Assembly (NCBI RefSeq): GCF_011064545.1
Contig: NZ_JAAMFG010000037.1
Location: forward strand, 124,001-188,000
Direction: 5' to 3'
Source: Wenzhouxiangella sp. XN24
Lineage (GTDB): Bacteria > Pseudomonadota > Gammaproteobacteria > Steroidobacterales > XN24
DNA: 64,000 nucleotides
Position numbers and translations under genes: made by a program. This document shows positions 9,392-15,766 of the stretch, piece by piece (within the stretch, counting starts at the first letter, position 1; every line of letters begins with the position of its first letter). The notes beneath the pieces were generated by a model. That model had not been told where the DNA came from. It saw nothing but the letters and a program-made list of their open reading frames with translations, and searched no databases.

Positions 9392-10527
9392 CAGCGGGTG
9401 GTTCTCCAGGTTCCCTGGCTCATGACCCTGTCGATGCCATGAGCGTCGTTCAGCACGACCAGGTCGGCGGCCGCGCCGACTGCGATGCGGCCGCGATCGT
9501 GGCAGCGCAGCAGTCGGGCCGGGTTGAGGGTGAAGGCCGGCAGCACACGGTCCAGCGACTGGCCGCCGGCGACCAACCGCGTCAGCGTCTCGGTCAGCGT
9601 GGCCGGGCGACCGATGTCGAAGTGCTGCATTTCACCCTGGGCATCGAATACCGGCAGGCAGCCGCCGCCGTCGGAACTGAGGGTGATCCGCTCCGACGGT
9701 GCGCCCGAGTCCAGGTAGCGCAACAGGGCGACGTCCGCCGGCCATTCGTCGTCCAACGGTTCGCCGTCAACCGGAAAGGCGGTGATGTCCACCGTGCAGC
9801 CGGCCCTGGCCAGGTCGACGGCCTCCTCGAACAGGGCCTTGTTGCGATTGACGTGGGTCGGGTTGAACACCCGGGCCGGCAACTCGGTCTCGGCCAGCGC
9901 GCGGCGCACCAGGTCCAGCCCGCGCTCGCCGTCGCCGAGGTGCAGGTGCAGGATCCCGGCCTTCCCGGTGATCAGGCCGGCCACATGGGCGTCGCTGGCG
10001 ATGCGCAGGATCTCGACCAGGGTCGGCTGGCTGGACCGGTGGTCGGAAAGCGCCACCTCGCCGACGCCGATGACCGGGTCGAGAAAGACGATGTCGTCGC
10101 GCACGCTGCCGGTGAAGGTCACCGGCGGGACATGGTAGCCGCCGGTATGGCACCAGGCGTTGACCCCCAGTTCGCGCAGGCTCAGGGCCTGGGCGACCAG
10201 CGAGCGGGTATCGCGAGTGGTGTCGTCGGTGCCGAGCACGCCGACCACGGTGGTGATGCCGGCGTCGAGAAAATGCGCGTGCTGCACCGGCGCGACCCGG
10301 CTGCCGAAGCCGGCCTCCCCGCCGCCGCCGGTCAAGTGGGCATGCCCGTCGACCAGGCCGGGGATCAGCCGCAGGCCCTGCAGGTCGACGATCTCGACCG
10401 CTTTCAAGGCGCCCAATTCGTCCAGGTCGGCGCCCAGCCAGGCGACGCGCCCGCCGGCGATCAGCAGGTGCTGGATGCCGCGATTTTCCGGCGCAAAGAC
10501 GTGGGCGTTCTTGAGCAGCGTGAGCAC
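9391..10527 (-). CDS. iadA: Isoaspartyl (beta-aspartyl) dipeptidase
   Basis: 378 residues of the amidohydrolase superfamily. It would split beta-Asp-Arg released by cyanophycinase into Asp and Arg and so complete degradation. Metal ligands are visible: H62 and H64 in DGHAHL, a histidine cluster in ILHLHLGD (about 192-199), FNPTHVNRN (about 221-229) and D286 in SSDGGG. The bridging residue appears to be Glu157 in GEVALSDHRSS. In E. coli IadA this ligand is, from memory, a carboxylated lysine, and Glu occurs in other members. Translation starts at GTG 10527 with AAGGA upstream. It is the first gene of the seven-gene minus-strand run. Confidence 0.92.
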   Translation of the reverse strand: MLTLLKNAHVFAPENRGIQHLLIAGGRVAWLGADLDELGALKAVEIVDLQGLRLIPGLVDGHAHLTGGGGEAGFGSRVAPVQHAHFLDAGITTVVGVLGTDDTTRDTRSLVAQALSLRELGVNAWCHTGGYHVPPVTFTGSVRDDIVFLDPVIGVGEVALSDHRSSQPTLVEILRIASDAHVAGLITGKAGILHLHLGDGERGLDLVRRALAETELPARVFNPTHVNRNKALFEEAVDLARAGCTVDITAFPVDGEPLDDEWPADVALLRYLDSGAPSERITLSSDGGGCLPVFDAQGEMQHFDIGRPATLTETLTRLVAGGQSLDRVLPAFTLNPARLLRCHDRGRIAVGAAADLVVLNDAHGIDRVMSQGTWRTTR

Positions 10528-10614
10528 CGGCTGGCGTCCTTGCGGATGAAACGATGTAGCTTAGCGTCGGATGGTCATTTGGTCATCCCCGCGGATGATC
10601 GACCGCCAAAGTAT

Positions 10615-10624
10615 CCAAATTTGG
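10615..10624. promoter_or_regulatory. Palindrome in the iadA / TPR-gene divergent promoter region
   Basis: CCAAATTTGG is a perfect 10-base palindrome in the 177-base region between the divergent iadA operon and the TPR gene. A looser inverted pair GGATG/CATCC lies at about 10569-10588. These are candidate operator sites for control of one or both transcripts. No clear -35/-10 pair could be chosen. Confidence 0.3.
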
Positions 10625-10704
10625 GGGGCTCGCGGTTATCCTGACGCCTGCCGCCGGGTCCGCGACCCTGCCGGCGATCGGCTGGATTGCGGAGGATGGA
10701 GCTC

Positions 10705-12699
10705 GTGAGCCTGCTTGCCGAACTGAAGCGTCGCAAAGTCTTCCGCGTAGCCATGCTCTACGTGGTATCGGCCTGGCTCGTGATCGAGGTGGCCGAGACG
10801 GTGCTGCCGATCTTCGAGGTACCGGACGGATTCCTGCGGGGCCTGGTCGTCCTGCTGGTGATCGGATTTATCCCCGCCCTGGGCCTGGCGTGGATCTACG
10901 AGCTGACGCCCGAAGGGCTGGAACGTGACACCGGCGGTTCCGGGAAACCAGAATCCTCGGCGGGCACGGGGCATCGGCTGAATTGGGCGACCGTCGTGGT
11001 GGCGGTGCTCGCCATCGGTTTTCTCGCCCTTGACCGGCTTGTCTCCGAGGATCCGCGCTTGCCGGCGCCCGAAGCAGCGGCGGGCGCAGCGGCGGGCGCA
11101 GCCCCGGCCGAGCCCGCCGCGCCTGCGGCCGCCGACCGGCGTCCCTCGGTCGCCGTGCTGCCCTTCGCCAACATGTCCACCGACCCCGAGCAGGAGTTTT
11201 TCGCCGACGGCATGACCGAGGACATCCTGACCCGCCTGGCCGGCGTCAGCGGGCTGCGCGTCATCAGCCGCACCTCGGTAATGCGATACAAGGACAGCGA
11301 GCTGAGCCTGCCGGCCATCGCGGCTGAACTGGGCGTGGATCATGTCCTGGAAGGCAGTGTGCGGCGAGCAGGCGACCGGGTCCGCATCACGGGCCAGCTG
11401 ATCCGCGCGGCCGACGACGCGCATCTCTGGGCCGACAGCTTCGACCGGGAGCTGGCCGACATCTTCAGCGTCCAGACCGAGATCGCGCAACGGATCGCGC
11501 AGCAGCTGGAGTTGCAGCTCACGGATCGCGACCGGCAGCTGCTGGCGCAGCAGGGCACGAGCAGCACCGCGGCCTACGAGTACCTGCTGCGGGCAAGGGC
11601 GCTGGAGCGTCGCGTGTTGAGCACGCCGGCCGAAATCGCGGCAGCCGTGGACGAGGGAGAGGGTTACCTGGGCCTCGCGCTCGAGCTCGACCCGGAGTAT
11701 GCCGAAGCCTGGGCGCTGATGACCCGCGTTCACCTGATCCGGTCATCGATCCCGGGAAGCGAACAGTCTGCCAGCGAGCACTGGGAGCGAGGTGTCGAAG
11801 CGGCGCGACGCGCGATCCGCGTGGCGCCCGACCGGGCCGCTGGCTACGTGGCACTGGGCCGGGCCTTTCAACTGCGGGGCCAGCACGACGCTGCGCTGGA
11901 GCAGTTCCGCCTGGCGGCGGATCTGGAACCGGGTTCTGCGGAGGTGCTGCACCCGCAGGGCGTGCTGTTGGCCGGGCGCGGAGAACTGCTCGAGGCGCTG
12001 GAAAAGCTCGAGCGCGCGGTGGCCCTGGAGCCGGGCGATCCCGGCCTGCTGAACAGCCTGGCCAGCGTGTATATGTGGCTTGCCGATTACGATGCCGCGG
12101 AGGCGGCTTTCCGCAGGGCCTTTCAGCACATCACGCCGCACCCCGAGCGCCTCGAATGCGTGCTCATGAGCCTGGCATTGGAAGCACGAGACCTCGCACA
12201 GTTTGAAGCGGCGGCGAAGCGGTTGGAGTCCACAGTGCAACACCCGTCCTTCGGTACGGGCTGCATGATCAGCTTCCACTTCTTGAACCGCGATTTTGCC
12301 GCGGCCGCGCATCTCGTCGAGGAGCATCGCGCATTCGTGCTCGGGCTCTGGCCCGTGACCGCGGCCGGCGTGCTGAGCCTCGCCGGCCAGCCGGCGGACG
12401 CCCTCATCGAGGCGGCCGAGCAAAGTATTGAACGGGCGGTCCCTCGCGGCAGCGAAGGCTGGCGCCTGTTCCAGCGCTCGCGCCTCGCCCTGATGCGCGG
12501 CCAGGACGAGGCTGCCCTCGATCTCCTCGAACGAGCGCAGGAAGCCGGGGTCTGGCCATCCGCCGCCGAATTCGCCCTGAATCCGCTGTGGGACGCCGTG
12601 CGGGATGATCCGCGCTTCCGGGCGATCGAGGCGTACTGGGAGGCTGAGCGTCGGCGCATGCGGGACGAGTTGGCGGCGCGGCGCGCCGCGGGCGCTTAA
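10705..12699 (+). CDS. Membrane TolB/FlgO-like N-domain protein with TPR repeats
   Basis: 664 residues from GTG 10705, preferred because GGAGG at 10691-10695 lies 9 bases upstream; an in-frame ATG at 10696 is too close to it. The N-terminus SLLAELKRRKVFRVA plus two membrane helices and a third at about 90-110 is a common architecture in gammaproteobacteria. Next comes PSVAVLPFANMS with FFADGMTEDIL (TolB/FlgO-like domain, binding partner unknown), then TPR pairs. Related proteins often carry an N-terminal cyclase or DNA-binding domain; this one has neither. A cytoplasmic or periplasmic scaffold in signalling is plausible. It is transcribed away from the cyanophycin operon. Confidence 0.8.
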   Translation: MSLLAELKRRKVFRVAMLYVVSAWLVIEVAETVLPIFEVPDGFLRGLVVLLVIGFIPALGLAWIYELTPEGLERDTGGSGKPESSAGTGHRLNWATVVVAVLAIGFLALDRLVSEDPRLPAPEAAAGAAAGAAPAEPAAPAAADRRPSVAVLPFANMSTDPEQEFFADGMTEDILTRLAGVSGLRVISRTSVMRYKDSELSLPAIAAELGVDHVLEGSVRRAGDRVRITGQLIRAADDAHLWADSFDRELADIFSVQTEIAQRIAQQLELQLTDRDRQLLAQQGTSSTAAYEYLLRARALERRVLSTPAEIAAAVDEGEGYLGLALELDPEYAEAWALMTRVHLIRSSIPGSEQSASEHWERGVEAARRAIRVAPDRAAGYVALGRAFQLRGQHDAALEQFRLAADLEPGSAEVLHPQGVLLAGRGELLEALEKLERAVALEPGDPGLLNSLASVYMWLADYDAAEAAFRRAFQHITPHPERLECVLMSLALEARDLAQFEAAAKRLESTVQHPSFGTGCMISFHFLNRDFAAAAHLVEEHRAFVLGLWPVTAAGVLSLAGQPADALIEAAEQSIERAVPRGSEGWRLFQRSRLALMRGQDEAALDLLERAQEAGVWPSAAEFALNPLWDAVRDDPRFRAIEAYWEAERRRMRDELAARRAAGA

Positions 12700-12716
12700 G
12701 GGACGGCGGCGGATGG

Positions 12717-12736
12717 CGGCCCGCAGGCGCGGGCCG
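12717..12736 (+). terminator. Hairpin after the TPR gene
   Basis: CGGCCCG (12717-12723) pairs with CGGGCCG (12730-12736), 18 bases after the stop codon. There is no T-run directly after it, so it is only a possible terminator. The remaining bases up to 12893 hold no gene I can support. Confidence 0.35.
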
Positions 12737-12903
12737 GCAGTGCCCCGCACTTTTCCGGTGCGCCTGCGCCCGGAGTTCTCGCTTCGCGCCGTGTATCAGT
12801 AGAGGTAGACCGTAGCTGAAGGGCCCTTGAGACCGGCAAATTGTTGCGTCACCGTGCCGCGTGTTCTATCGACACGATGGCAAGAACATATTGTTAGGCC
12901 ACG

Positions 12904-13227
12904 ATGGCTAGAATCTCGCTGAAAAAATGGTTACTGGGTTGGGCTACTATCGGCTTTGCGGTCACGGTAGCGCTTATCGCGGTGTTTTCGGTTTCTCCGA
13001 ATTCATGGCACCCGCCTCTTCAAGCCGCCTCCATGGTGCTTTGTCCACCCGCCATCGTGCTGATGGCCGCTGAAACCTGCCCAGGCGCGCTGTCCTGGTG
13101 CTCTGTTCAATTCGTCCTTCTCGCCGCCGGCCTAAACGCTTTCTTGTACTTGTCTGTCGGGTTGGCTATTTGGTTGCTCGCCAGAGCGATATCTTTCCTT
13201 CCGGGTCGCCATCGTGGCTCGGCCTAA
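12904..13227 (+). CDS. Small membrane protein of cassette 1
   Basis: 107 residues, ATG only 10 bases inside the cassette. Three hydrophobic segments are visible (around residues 10-28, 38-55 and 68-94), so it is an integral inner-membrane protein. I do not recognise the family. Its TAA lies inside the GCCTAAC box of the cassette's attC, which is usual for cassette genes. There is no obvious ribosome-binding site, and expression may depend on an upstream promoter. Confidence 0.6.
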   Translation: MARISLKKWLLGWATIGFAVTVALIAVFSVSPNSWHPPLQAASMVLCPPAIVLMAAETCPGALSWCSVQFVLLAAGLNAFLYLSVGLAIWLLARAISFLPGRHRGSA

Positions 13228-13290
13228 CTATGCGTTTCAGCGGAATACACCGGCTGGCGCCGGCGTACCCGCTTAACTTGGTCGTTAGCT
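13222..13290 (+). other. attC recombination site of cassette 1
   Basis: The site runs from R'' GCCTAAC (13222-13228) to R' GTTAGCT (13284-13290), 69 bases. The inner arms CAGCGG and CCGCTTAA fold into a stem. Recombination would occur between G13284 and T13285. Confidence 0.85.
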
Positions 13291-13315
13291 GGCAGGATTG
13301 CCCGGCCGCCTCGCC

Positions 13316-13344
13316 TTGACTCAGTGCACGCGCGTACATACACT
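13316..13344 (+). promoter_or_regulatory. Promoter inside cassette 2
   Basis: TTGACT (13316-13321), a 17-base spacer and TACACT (13339-13344) form a near-consensus sigma70 promoter. The predicted transcript start is around 13351, only about 2 bases before the brnT ATG, so the mRNA would be nearly leaderless. An ACGCGCGT palindrome sits in the spacer and could be the BrnA operator. Confidence 0.6.
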
Positions 13345-13352
13345 CTGTCGCA

Positions 13353-13625
13353 ATGGACTACGAGTAGGATCCGGCCAAGGCGAGGCGGAACGCCGCAAAG
13401 CACGGCGTCGACTTCGCTGACGCTGTAATCGCGTTGTCCGATGACTCTGCGGTCACGATTCCTGATCCCGACTCGGAAGACGAAGACCGCTTCGTGTCGC
13501 TGGGCATGGATCCGAATGGCCGTGTTCTGGTGACGGTATTCACCCATCGCCGCGAATGGATTCGGATCATTTCGTCACGCAAGGCGTCAAGAGGCGAACG
13601 CCGACAGTACGAGGAAGGCCGATGA
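13353..13625 (+). pseudogene. brnT: brnT toxin gene interrupted by an amber codon at position 5
   Basis: The reading frame from ATG 13353 codes for a complete BrnT ribonuclease-like toxin of 90 residues (DPAKARRNAAKHGVDFADAV ... RIISSRKASRGERRQYEE), except that codon 5 (13365-13367) is TAG where BrnT proteins have an aromatic residue (YE[FY]DP). The rest of the frame shows no damage. Either the toxin is dead by a single point mutation, it is made at low level by readthrough or internal initiation, or this is a base-call error. The partner brnA overlaps its stop (ATGA) and is intact. Confidence 0.85.
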
Positions 13626-13876
13626 GGAAAGAGTACGACTTCGTTAAGGGCAAGCGTGGTCCGGTGGTGAGAACACCGCCGGGCAAGACCCGAATCACAA
13701 TCCGCCTCGACCAGGATGTTATCGACTGGTTCAAGGGCCAGGTTGATGAGGCGGGTGGCGGCAATTACCAGACGCTGATCAATCGTGCATTGCGGGACTA
13801 CATGGGACAGGCTCGCGAGCCATTGGAGGAGACGTTGCGCCGGGTTGTCCGTGAAGAGCTGAAGCATGCCAGCTAA
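13622..13876 (+). CDS. brnA: BrnA antitoxin, cassette 2
   Basis: 84 residues with the BrnA pattern: basic N-terminus MRKEYDFVKGKRG, ribbon-helix-helix core TRITIRLDQDVIDWFKGQ and GNYQTLINRALRDYM. It binds BrnT and represses the operon in known systems. ATG 13622 overlaps the brnT stop by 4 bases. Its TAA lies inside the AGCTAAC box of attC2. Since the toxin frame is broken, it may serve as an orphan antitoxin that neutralises related BrnT proteins, such as that of cassette 4. Confidence 0.85.
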   Translation: MRKEYDFVKGKRGPVVRTPPGKTRITIRLDQDVIDWFKGQVDEAGGGNYQTLINRALRDYMGQAREPLEETLRRVVREELKHAS

Positions 13877-13969
13877 CTGTTGGATGAACCTGACGATGCC
13901 GACCGTCACGGCCCGTGCATACACACGGTCCGCGCCAGACTTCATCGCGGATTATCCAGGGCGTTAGAT
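13871..13969 (+). other. attC recombination site of cassette 2
   Basis: R'' AGCTAAC (13871-13877) to R' GTTAGAT (13963-13969), 99 bases, with inner arms TGGAT/ATCCA. The R'' box is the exact complement of the start of cassette 2 (GTTAGCT at 13284). Confidence 0.82.
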
Positions 13970-14023
13970 GCCCATGACCGTGCTGCCGTTGTTGTGGCAG
14001 ACTCGCCTAGCAGGAGGTGGTCT

Positions 14024-14209
14024 ATGTCTACCGCAAAAGATGAGCTCGCGAACTTGATTCAGCAGCAGCCGGACGATAGTACCGGCGAGGAAATTGTTCG
14101 CGAACTTGCGTTTCACTTGATGATTCAGCGTGGACTCGCTGATTCGGATGCTGGCCGTATCGTTTCCAACGAGGAGATGGGGCGCCGAATCAGGCAATGG
14201 CAACAGTAG
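14024..14209 (+). CDS. Small antitoxin of the RelE/ParE pair, cassette 3
   Basis: 61 residues from ATG 14024, chosen because AGGAGG lies 7 bases upstream (14012-14017). The protein is acidic and helical (EEIVRELAFHLMIQRGLADSDAGRIVSNEEM) with a basic C-terminus GRRIRQWQQ. It overlaps the toxin gene by 13 bases, the usual antitoxin-first order. It matches no family that I can name with certainty. Confidence 0.75.
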   Translation: MSTAKDELANLIQQQPDDSTGEEIVRELAFHLMIQRGLADSDAGRIVSNEEMGRRIRQWQQ

Positions 14210-14490
14210 TCTGGACTGAGGAAGCCCAGCGCTGGCTGCGCGACATCTACGATTACATTGCGGCCGACAATCCTCCAGCTGCGGCGGCCACGGTGCAGGG
14301 GATCTACGACAGGGCGCAGGGATTGTCGGAGTTTCCGGAAATGGGTTCGCGACATTGGGCTTCCGACCGGCATGTGCGTGTGCTGCTATATGGGCATTAT
14401 CGGATCGCCTACCTGGTGAAGGACGACGGCGGTATTGATGTGCTCGGCGTCTTTCATGGTGCGCTCGATATCAGCAAGTACCAAATCTGA
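14197..14490 (+). CDS. RelE/ParE-family toxin, cassette 3
   Basis: 97 residues with the ParE/RelE pattern: VVWTEEAQRWLRDIYDYIA at the start, PEMGSRHW in the middle, and VRVLLYGHYRIAYLVKDD near the end (R-hYRIhY motif). ParE members poison gyrase and RelE members cleave mRNA in the ribosome; the sequence alone does not decide. All the usual positions appear intact, so it should be functional. The start ATG lies inside the antitoxin gene. Confidence 0.85.
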   Translation: MATVVWTEEAQRWLRDIYDYIAADNPPAAAATVQGIYDRAQGLSEFPEMGSRHWASDRHVRVLLYGHYRIAYLVKDDGGIDVLGVFHGALDISKYQI

Positions 14491-14501
14491 TGAGCCAAGA
14501 C

Positions 14502-14599
14502 ATCTTACTTCACGCTGGAGACCGACGTTTGATCGCTCCCTCCCTTCGCTATCGCTCCGGTCGGTCGCCGTCAAACGCGGCTCAGCGTGAGCGTTAGAA
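14502..14599 (+). other. attC recombination site of cassette 3
   Basis: R'' ATCTTAC (14502-14508, one mismatch to the complement of the cassette start) to R' GTTAGAA (14593-14599), 98 bases. The inner arms are very long: TCACGCTG pairs with CAGCGTGA, and CGTTTGA pairs with TCAAACG. Confidence 0.8.
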
Positions 14600-14644
14600 G
14601 CCTCCAGGCCGGGCCCCGGTGGCTCTTGCGCCGTGACCCGTAAA

Positions 14645-14661
14645 GGTATAGTTTTTATACC
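14645..14661 (+). promoter_or_regulatory. Operator palindrome abutting brnT, cassette 4
   Basis: GGTATA, 5 bases, TATACC is a perfect inverted repeat that ends exactly at the brnT ATG (14662). It also contains a TATAGT -10-like hexamer. This leaves no room for a ribosome-binding site, so the toxin mRNA is probably leaderless and the BrnA operator covers the start. Confidence 0.6.
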
Positions 14662-14925
14662 ATGCTGGCGTTTGAGTTCGACGAGAGCAAAAGCCGTGCG
14701 AACCTCGAAAAGCACGGTATCGACTTTGTCCAAGCGCAGGTGCTCTGGAGTGACCCGGACTTAATCGAGATCCCGGCTGTTACGGTTGATGAACCGCGGT
14801 TATTGGTGATTGGGCGTATCGACGGGAAGCACTGGTCAGCCGTGATCACTTATCGCAGTGAGAACATCAGAATTATTTCCGTGCGCCGTTCTCGTTCCGA
14901 GGAGGTGGCCATTTATGAAGGCTAA
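14662..14925 (+). CDS. brnT: BrnT toxin, cassette 4
   Basis: 87 residues with the complete BrnT signature: MLAFEFDESKSRANLEKHGIDF, then SENIRIISVRRSRSEEVAIYE at the end. BrnT is a RelE-like ribonuclease that halts translation. Unlike the copy in cassette 2, the start region is intact. It overlaps brnA by 11 bases. No Shine-Dalgarno sequence precedes the ATG (see the operator just upstream). Confidence 0.88.
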   Translation: MLAFEFDESKSRANLEKHGIDFVQAQVLWSDPDLIEIPAVTVDEPRLLVIGRIDGKHWSAVITYRSENIRIISVRRSRSEEVAIYEG

Positions 14926-15148
14926 GAAATTTGATGCCGACTTCGACAACGGCAAGAGCGTTGCCCGCGCCCTGGATCTTTCCAAGGCGCGCCGGCCCCT
15001 GCAGGCCCAAAAGAGAGTGAACGTCGACTTCCCCACGTGGATGATCGAGTCCCTCGACAAAGAGGCCAGTCGGCTGGGCGTAACGCGCCAGTCAATCATC
15101 AAGGTCTGGTTGGCCGAGCGTCTTGAGCAGTCGGCTTCTAACAAATGA
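14915..15148 (+). CDS. brnA: BrnA-like (CopG-type) antitoxin, cassette 4
   Basis: 77 residues from ATG 14915, chosen for the GGAGG at 14901-14905 and the overlap with the end of brnT. A basic N-terminal segment is followed by the ribbon-helix-helix region KRVNVDFPTWMIESLDKEAS and GVTRQSIIKVWLAERLEQ. It should bind BrnT and the palindrome at 14645-14661. The end of the gene runs into the TTCTAAC box of attC4. Confidence 0.82.
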   Translation: MKAKKFDADFDNGKSVARALDLSKARRPLQAQKRVNVDFPTWMIESLDKEASRLGVTRQSIIKVWLAERLEQSASNK

Positions 15149-15194
15149 ATGCAGCCGGCGCAGTGAACAGCGCGGCTGATTCTGGTCGTTGGGC
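15136..15194 (+). other. attC recombination site of cassette 4
   Basis: R'' TTCTAAC (15136-15142), the exact complement of the start of cassette 4, to R' GTTGGGC (15188-15194), 59 bases. Inner arms AATGCAGCCG and CGGCTGATT pair with one extra base, the extrahelical base expected of attC. Confidence 0.85.
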
Positions 15195-15231
15195 GACAAG
15201 AGGTGAGGGTGTTGATCAGGCGCGAGAGGGG

Positions 15232-15250
15232 AGTATGACAATGCCATACT
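15232..15250 (+). promoter_or_regulatory. Inverted repeat upstream of parD, cassette 5
   Basis: AGTATG, 7 bases, CATACT forms a perfect 6-base inverted repeat 24 bases upstream of the parD ATG. It is a likely autoregulatory operator of the ribbon-helix-helix antitoxin. Confidence 0.45.
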
Positions 15251-15274
15251 TTTGCCGTTTCAGGAGCACCGCCT

Positions 15275-15529
15275 ATGAGCATGCACCGCAAAACCATCAC
15301 GCTGACTAAACAACAAGACGACTGGGTGAAGGGCCAGATTGAAAGCGGGCACTTCGGCAATGATAGTGAGTATATCCGCCATGTCATCCGGCGAGACCAG
15401 CAGGCCCAAGAACGTCTCGTCACGTTGCGGCGAGCCCTGGCTGAGGGTGAGTCAAGCGGTAGATCCAAGCCGCTCGATCTAGCGGCTGTCAAGGCGGCTG
15501 GCCGAAGGCGGGTGAAGGCGCCGAATTAG
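15275..15529 (+). CDS. parD: ParD-family antitoxin, cassette 5
   Basis: 84 residues with the CC2985-type ParD pattern: KTITLTKQQDDWVKGQIESG, then GNDSEYIRHVIRRDQ and a C-terminal toxin-binding tail. It represses its own operon and neutralises ParE in known systems. AGGAGC lies just upstream of the ATG. The toxin gene that should follow is reduced to a short remnant (15529-15567), so this is now an orphan antitoxin. Confidence 0.88.
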   Translation: MSMHRKTITLTKQQDDWVKGQIESGHFGNDSEYIRHVIRRDQQAQERLVTLRRALAEGESSGRSKPLDLAAVKAAGRRRVKAPN

Positions 15530-15567
15530 TGCTTAGGCTGCGCGTCACGCCGAAGGCGGAATCGGAA
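15529..15567 (+). pseudogene. parE: 5' stump of a parE toxin gene
   Basis: A frame starting GTG at 15529, overlapping the parD stop by one base, reads VLRLRVTPKAESE, like the first residues of ParE toxins (LRVTPxAExDL). After that the sequence has no resemblance to ParE and runs to a stop at 15706-15708. No attC for this cassette is found before glmS (a GCCCAAC box would be expected). The toxin and the right end of the array were probably lost in one deletion. Confidence 0.6.
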
Positions 15568-15730
15568 GCGCCTGCTGGCGACCGTCGGGGGAGGCCTGTG
15601 ACAAGCCGGAGGAGGTCGACATCAGCAAGTTATCGACTTTGTTTCCCTGTTTGCGACTATTTTTGTCGCGAACACCGACGACTTGGAAAGAACTTTATTG
15701 TTCGGTGACACAATCATCCCCACGGCACGA

Positions 15731-15766
15731 CTACTCCACCGTCACCGACTTGGCGAGGTTCCGCGG
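15731..15766 (-). other. attTn7 target segment in the 3' end of glmS
   Basis: The last codons of glmS encode DQPRNLAKSVTVE-stop, the conserved segment bound by TnsD of Tn7. Insertion would be expected about 25 bases past the stop, at about 15700-15710, where the array remnant ends. I see no Tn7 terminal repeat there. Confidence 0.6.

Larger units (their letters stand above)
12893..15567 (+). mobile_element. Integron cassette array without integrase (CALIN-like), five cassettes
   Basis: Five successive cassettes begin at 12894, 13285, 13964, 14594 and 15189, each just after a G in a GTTRRRY-like core. Each cassette's first bases are complementary to the R'' box of its own attC: TTAGGC with GCCTAAC (13222), TTAGCT with AGCTAAC (13871), TTAGAT with ATCTTAC (14502, one mismatch) and TTAGAA with TTCTAAC (15136). 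This end-to-end match is a hallmark of integron cassettes and is hard to get by chance four times. All cassette genes read on the plus strand. No integrase gene lies in the window, and the fifth cassette lacks its attC, so the right end is truncated. Confidence 0.85.

Noticed and set aside
13878-14023. Longer start for the cassette-3 antitoxin in frame upstream
   Set aside because: The extension would run through attC2, and the ATG at 14024 has a strong AGGAGG.
15570-15730. Tn7-like insertion at attTn7
   Set aside because: The target segment in glmS is intact, but no Tn7 terminal repeats, tns genes or target duplication are visible.
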